This document shows positions 5,881 to 7,385 of a stretch of 7,385 nucleotides of DNA, piece after piece (the first letter of the stretch is position 1; every line of letters begins with the position of its first letter). The notes beneath the pieces were generated by a model. That model ran no database searches and was not told the DNA's origin. It saw nothing but the letters and a program-made list of their open reading frames with translations. The DNA lies in assembly GCA_020355105.1 (NCBI GenBank), contig CP070658.1, positions 1,731,689 through 1,739,073 on the forward strand, given 5' to 3'. This DNA is from Candidatus Thorarchaeota archaeon. Its GTDB lineage: Archaea > Asgardarchaeota > Thorarchaeia > Thorarchaeales > Thorarchaeaceae. The position numbers were made by a program, and so were the translations under genes.

Positions 5881-5910
5881 CCGGGTTCGAATCCCGGCGA
5901 GCGCACCACT
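5881..5910 (+). repeat. Right copy of 30-bp direct repeat (attR-like, tRNA-Gly 3' remnant)
   Basis: This is an exact copy of 2063-2092: T-arm, 3' acceptor strand, A, CCA and CT of tRNA-Gly. The preceding bases do not provide a matching acceptor strand (no GCGCTCG), a D-arm or an anticodon arm, so it is not a second tRNA gene. It ends one base before the WD40 stop codon (5912-5914 on the other strand). The 30-base identity with no mismatch argues for a recent duplication or for maintenance by recombination. Confidence 0.85.
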
Positions 5911-5911
5911 C

Positions 5912-6898
5912 TCATTCCTCTTGGAGGTTCCAGATTCCGACGCTCCCAGTTCCCGCACAGGCAATGAACTGGCCGTCTGGGCTCCATGCGATGTCAAGTG
6001 CGGGACCCATTAGTCCCTCAAGGACTGCAACCTCTTTGTTGTCACGCCACAAGCGCACAGTTGAATCGAAGGATGAGGATGCAAGAATATCCCCTTGAAA
6101 CCTCCATCCAAGCTGATAGATGCTACTAGTGTGTCCTTTCAACACTTCAGCCGGGTCCCCATTATGGCTCCACAGCCTGATTTCTGCGTCTTTGAACCCG
6201 CCTCCAGAGGCTAGCGTCTTCCCATCGTGACTCCATGTGAGACCGAAGACTCGGTCTTTGTGTCCTTCTAGGAGAGCATACTCTTTACCTTCCCTCCAGA
6301 GCCGGACTTTGTAATCATATGCACTCGATGCCAGCAATTGGGAATCAATCTCTGGATGCCATTCCACCCTTGCCAAGGCTTTCTCATGACCCTTTAGTAC
6401 AGCTTCTTCGGTTCCGTTTCTTTTCCAAAGACGGATTGTGGAGTCTGCGGAACCCGATGCCAGCAATTCTCCATTCGGACTCCAGGAAAGACTTGTGACT
6501 GCACCCGTGTGACCAGTCATCGTGCTCAGACTATCATTGTCACGCCATAGTCTGATTGACCTATCACCGGAACATGACGCAAGTAGCTCCGAATCCGGAC
6601 TCCATGCAACTTGATAGATCGGGCCTTTGTGGCCCTTCAGAGTAGCCTTCTCTGCTCCTTCCTTCCAAAGAGCTATCGTGTTGTCCCTGGCCCCTGTAGC
6701 CAGTATGTTTCCCTTGGGGTCCCAAGCCATCGACGATACAGGCTTGGAGTGCTGTTCCAGAGTCCCAATCAACGCTCCAGATTCATATAGTTGGATAGCA
6801 CCAGTTGACAGACCAACAGCAAGGATTCCCTTTGGAGACCAGCTGAGCACTGCGGTCACATTCTTCCCAATGTCTATGAACTCGCTCTTGGTTTCCAT
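5912..6898 (-). CDS. Stand-alone eight-blade WD40 beta-propeller protein
   Basis: The 328-residue protein consists almost entirely of WD40 repeats of about 40 residues. Blade ends (LY, LW or IW) fall at residues 38, 78, 118, 158, 201, 243, 284 and 323, giving eight blades. GH dipeptides mark the starts of many repeats (89-90, 129-130, 170-171, 212-213, 255-256). The inner strands follow the pattern WSPDGxLLASgSxDxTIRLW, clearest in blades 3 and 4. There is no kinase, protease, NACHT or other effector domain, no signal peptide and no membrane segment. A cytosolic protein-binding scaffold is inferred. The start ATG at 6898 is preceded on its strand by AGGAG (6913-6909) ten bases upstream. It is divergent from arsC and convergent with the putative island and, before insertion, with tRNA-Gly. 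The partner is unknown. Confidence 0.93.
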   Translation of the reverse strand: METKSEFIDIGKNVTAVLSWSPKGILAVGLSTGAIQLYESGALIGTLEQHSKPVSSMAWDPKGNILATGARDNTIALWKEGAEKATLKGHKGPIYQVAWSPDSELLASCSGDRSIRLWRDNDSLSTMTGHTGAVTSLSWSPNGELLASGSADSTIRLWKRNGTEEAVLKGHEKALARVEWHPEIDSQLLASSAYDYKVRLWREGKEYALLEGHKDRVFGLTWSHDGKTLASGGGFKDAEIRLWSHNGDPAEVLKGHTSSIYQLGWRFQGDILASSSFDSTVRLWRDNKEVAVLEGLMGPALDIAWSPDGQFIACAGTGSVGIWNLQEE

Positions 6899-7043
6899 TG
6901 CTGGATTTCTCCTGAAGTCAATTCATCTCTTTCTGCTGAGGTGGATTATCAATCTATGCCAATTTAGTTGGTTTGTATTTGACCCATATCATGTGTTTGT
7001 GATTGCTTCGTTTCATTCGAAATGTGGTTCATATTCATGCCAG

Positions 7044-7049
7044 TTAAAA
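7044..7049 (+). promoter_or_regulatory. Candidate box A for arsC
   Basis: TTAAAA in the context CCAGTTAAAAGC is 47 bases before the TTG start. With normal spacing, transcription would start near 7072, leaving a leader of about 20 bases that contains the Shine-Dalgarno. The 195-bp divergent region (6899-7093) also holds CATATCATG (6985-6993) and CATATTCATG (7030-7039), which could be binding sites of a metal- or arsenic-responsive regulator, though the match is loose. Confidence 0.4.
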
Positions 7050-7080
7050 GCACGTCAATAAGACATGCGAGTGATTTCCA

Positions 7081-7087
7081 GGGGTGA
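7081..7087 (+). promoter_or_regulatory. Shine-Dalgarno supporting the arsC TTG start
   Basis: GGGGTGA ends six bases before TTG 7094. An in-frame TGA at 7085-7087 excludes any upstream start, so TTG 7094 is the earliest and best supported codon. Confidence 0.6.
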
Positions 7088-7093
7088 TTCATC

Positions 7094-7385
7094 TTGAAAC
7101 GAGTCCTCTTCCTCTGCACTGGGAACTCTGCACGAAGCCAGATATCTGAGGCTCTTCTTAGGACTTTAGGCGGAAACGACTACGAAGTCTACAGTGCTGG
7201 AATCAGTCCCAGCAATGAGGTCAATCCCTTTGTCCTCGAGGTGCTTAGGCAGCGAGGCATCGATACGAAGGGACTTCATCCAAAGAGACTCGACCGATTC
7301 TTGGATGAGGAGTTCGATCTGGTAGTGACAGTCTGTGATCGTGCGAAAAAAGAGTGTCCTGTATTCCCTGGAGCGAAGAATCTGG
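7094..7385 (+). CDS. arsC: Arsenate reductase, low-molecular-weight phosphatase fold (3' end beyond window)
   Basis: The first 97 residues are visible. MKRVLFLCTGNSARSQ carries the phosphatase-type loop C-x5-R (C8 to R14) that binds arsenate and supplies the nucleophilic cysteine. SEALLRTLGG, VYSAG and VNPFVLEVLRQRGID follow in the order usual for the thioredoxin-coupled ArsC group. Cys81 and Cys88 in TVCDRAKKECP match in position and seven-residue spacing the two shuttle cysteines of the pI258-type enzyme (Cys82, Cys89), which distinguishes it from a plain tyrosine phosphatase. It should reduce arsenate to arsenite in the cytosol. An arsenite exporter or ArsR regulator would be expected nearby but none is visible before the window ends. 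The start is TTG with a good Shine-Dalgarno. The protein phosphatase role of related proteins cannot be excluded but is less likely. Confidence 0.9.
   Translation, partial: MKRVLFLCTGNSARSQISEALLRTLGGNDYEVYSAGISPSNEVNPFVLEVLRQRGIDTKGLHPKRLDRFLDEEFDLVVTVCDRAKKECPVFPGAKNL

Larger units (their letters stand above)
2063..5910 (+). mobile_element. Putative integrase-less genomic island in tRNA-Gly
   Basis: The 3.8-kb segment is delimited by two identical 30-bp copies of the tRNA-Gly 3' end in direct orientation, as expected after site-specific recombination between a tRNA gene and a circular element. All genes inside run on the + strand (regulator, ABC ATPase remnant, ABC ATPase, ABC-2 permease, small unknown protein), while the flanking acyltransferase and WD40 genes run on the - strand. 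Excision would leave an intact tRNA three bases from the stop codon of the WD40 gene. I see no integrase, transposase, replication or virus-structural gene. It could be an element mobilised in trans, a deletion remnant, or a segmental duplication involving the tRNA tail. The boundaries are well supported; mobility is inferred. Confidence 0.6.

Noticed and set aside
5732..5908. A possible second, intron-bearing tRNA ending at the right repeat, using GCTCG at 5732-5736 as acceptor strand
   Set aside because: Only five Watson-Crick pairs plus one wobble can form in the acceptor stem, and no D-arm or anticodon arm is found in between; a five-base match is expected by chance in this span.
5788..5997. 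A 69-residue minus-strand frame across the right repeat, containing AGIRTRN
   Set aside because: AGIRTRN is the well-known false translation of an antisense tRNA T-arm; the frame only exists because of the tRNA-derived repeat and overlaps the WD40 3' end.
6627..7061. A 144-residue plus-strand frame opposite the WD40 5' end
   Set aside because: It is the antisense shadow of the WD40 repeats, has no ribosome binding site and runs through the divergent promoter region.
1..7385. CRISPR array, riboswitch, IS element or replication origin
   Set aside because: No regularly spaced repeats, transposase frame, terminal inverted repeats with target duplication, or recognisable aptamer core were seen on either strand.

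Overview
This window reads as archaeal chromosome, probably from an environmental lineage. The signs are a tRNA-Gly gene with a short intron at the archaeal 37/38 position and a bulge-helix-bulge splice core, an Lrp/AsnC-type regulator, A/T-rich box-A-like promoter elements, and a mix of near-leaderless and Shine-Dalgarno-led starts. A stand-alone WD40 propeller and the moderate GC content would fit an Asgard/Thorarchaeia-like or similar mesophilic archaeon, but nothing in the window fixes the lineage.

Layout. (1) Bases 3-683 (+): the 3' part of an unrecognised soluble protein that begins before the window. (2) Bases 814-1860 (-): an integral-membrane acyltransferase of the OafA/WecH type. 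(3) Bases 1983-2090 (+): tRNA-Gly(GCC) with a 33-nt intron, its own box A and an encoded CCA. (4) Bases 2063-5910: a 3.8-kb segment bounded by a perfect 30-bp direct repeat made of the tRNA T-arm, 3' acceptor strand, CCA and two further bases. Inside it every gene is on the + strand: an Lrp-type regulator with two HTH-plus-sensor units, a broken ABC ATPase, an intact ABC ATPase, an ABC-2 permease and a 128-residue unknown protein. (5) Bases 5912-6898 (-): an eight-blade WD40 protein whose stop codon lies one base past the second repeat copy. (6) Bases 7094-7385 (+): the start of a thioredoxin-dependent type arsenate reductase (ArsC), cut by the window edge.

Interpretation. The repeat is what integration at the 3' end of a tRNA gene would leave. 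Removing bases 2063-5880 rebuilds an intact tRNA-Gly facing the 3' end of the WD40 gene. No integrase, replication gene or transposase is visible between the repeats, so the segment is either a small passenger or satellite island mobilised in trans or the relic of a larger element. Its genes look like a self-contained module: a one-polypeptide Lrp-like regulator with candidate operators before itself and before the transporter genes, an ABC-2 exporter and a small unknown partner. The ATPase-permease pair is translationally coupled by TAATG, and the intact ATPase has a Shine-Dalgarno sequence overlapping the stop codon of the truncated ATPase. The substrate of the exporter cannot be read from the sequence.
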